From contig JBJXFE010000023.1 in the NCBI GenBank assembly GCA_046153875.1, positions 85,811-149,810 of the forward strand: DNA of 64,000 nucleotides, read 5' to 3'. A program made the position numbers and the translations under genes. This document shows positions 63,881 through 64,000 of this stretch, in pieces. The notes below the pieces were generated by a model, which saw nothing but the letters and a program-made list of their open reading frames with translations, had not been told where the DNA came from and searched no databases. Position 1 is the first letter of the stretch; each line of letters begins with the position of its first letter. This DNA is from JBJXFE01 sp046153875. Its GTDB lineage: Bacteria; Planctomycetota; Phycisphaerae; Phycisphaerales; UBA1924.

Positions 63881-64000
63881 GGCACTTCTCCAGACCAACC
63901 GCTGGTGACCACCGGTCATCCAGGGGCAAGGGTTGGCGTGCGTGGCGCGATTGCATCATCCGGTGACTAGAGCAACGGAGCCAAGAACCGGCGCCATCGG
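63881..64000. other. Window end, no feature recognised
   Basis: Upstream of the 1092-residue gene an open frame on the minus strand ends at a TGA near 63958-63956. It could be the tail of another gene of the cassette, but too little is visible to say. Confidence 0.25.

Overview
The window is a high-GC bacterial chromosome segment that I assign to Planctomycetota, most likely the Phycisphaerae/Phycisphaerales lineage. This is inferred from several lineage habits seen together. Three secreted proteins end in paired dockerin-like repeats closing with Gly-Cys-Pro. Two secreted proteins have PEP-CTERM-like tails. A subtilase starts with a LEPRxLLA motif. Two prepilin-like proteins of the DUF1559/H-X9-DG kind are present, and an LptD-type protein indicates an outer membrane. 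No rRNA, CRISPR array or intact transposase was seen.

Layout, 1-45.9 kb (core-like). The 3' two-thirds of rpoC is followed by an intrinsic terminator. Next is a minus-strand operon (7445 to about 3390) that starts with a promoter and a well-conserved cobalamin riboswitch. It encodes a PEP-CTERM-like surface protein, a beta-propeller with a GC-type dockerin, a prepilin-like protein and a BFD-like ferredoxin; I read it as a possible extracellular vitamin B12 acquisition operon. Then come a divergent PEP-CTERM-like protein, a glycosylasparaginase, two GNAT acetyltransferases, a Fur-family regulator, a PilZ protein, a coiled-coil membrane protein, a large secreted subtilase, a TraB/TIKI-like protein carrying a GspG-like insert, a HEAT-repeat protein, and ileS. 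Two NtrB/NtrC-type two-component pairs (23.9-26.2 kb and 29.1-32.1 kb) flank tRNA-Tyr, tRNA-Thr, a FAD/NAD(P)-binding protein and a second prepilin. The rest holds a second dockerin protein, lptD, a lipoprotein, thiS-thiG, a third dockerin protein, a GNAT, asnB, a conserved hypothetical, purD and an ACT-domain protein.

Layout, 45.9-64 kb (accessory). At an initiator tRNA the character changes abruptly to tightly overlapping minus-strand cassettes with defence or mobile-island features. A degenerate second copy of the tRNA 3' half and strong hairpins lie next to it. Cassette A (51.8 to 46.7 kb) has seven overlapping genes: ACP-like protein, XRE regulator, ImmA/IrrE peptidase, thymidylate-synthase-like protein 2, dNMP kinase, a protein resembling alpha-glutamyl/putrescinyl-thymine pyrophosphorylase/5-hmdU kinase, and thymidylate-synthase-like protein 1. 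A sigma70-like promoter whose -10 lies inside a perfect inverted repeat drives it. It looks like an undescribed pyrimidine hypermodification or modified-nucleotide pathway. Cassette B (63.9 to 52.5 kb) encodes a 1092-aa unknown, a coiled-coil protein, a DnaK/Hsp70-like ATPase, a small zinc-ribbon protein and a DEAD/DEAH helicase with a DUF1998-like end, followed by the remnant of a NERD-UvrD helicase. It looks like a chaperone-plus-helicase anti-phage system that I cannot match to a named type.
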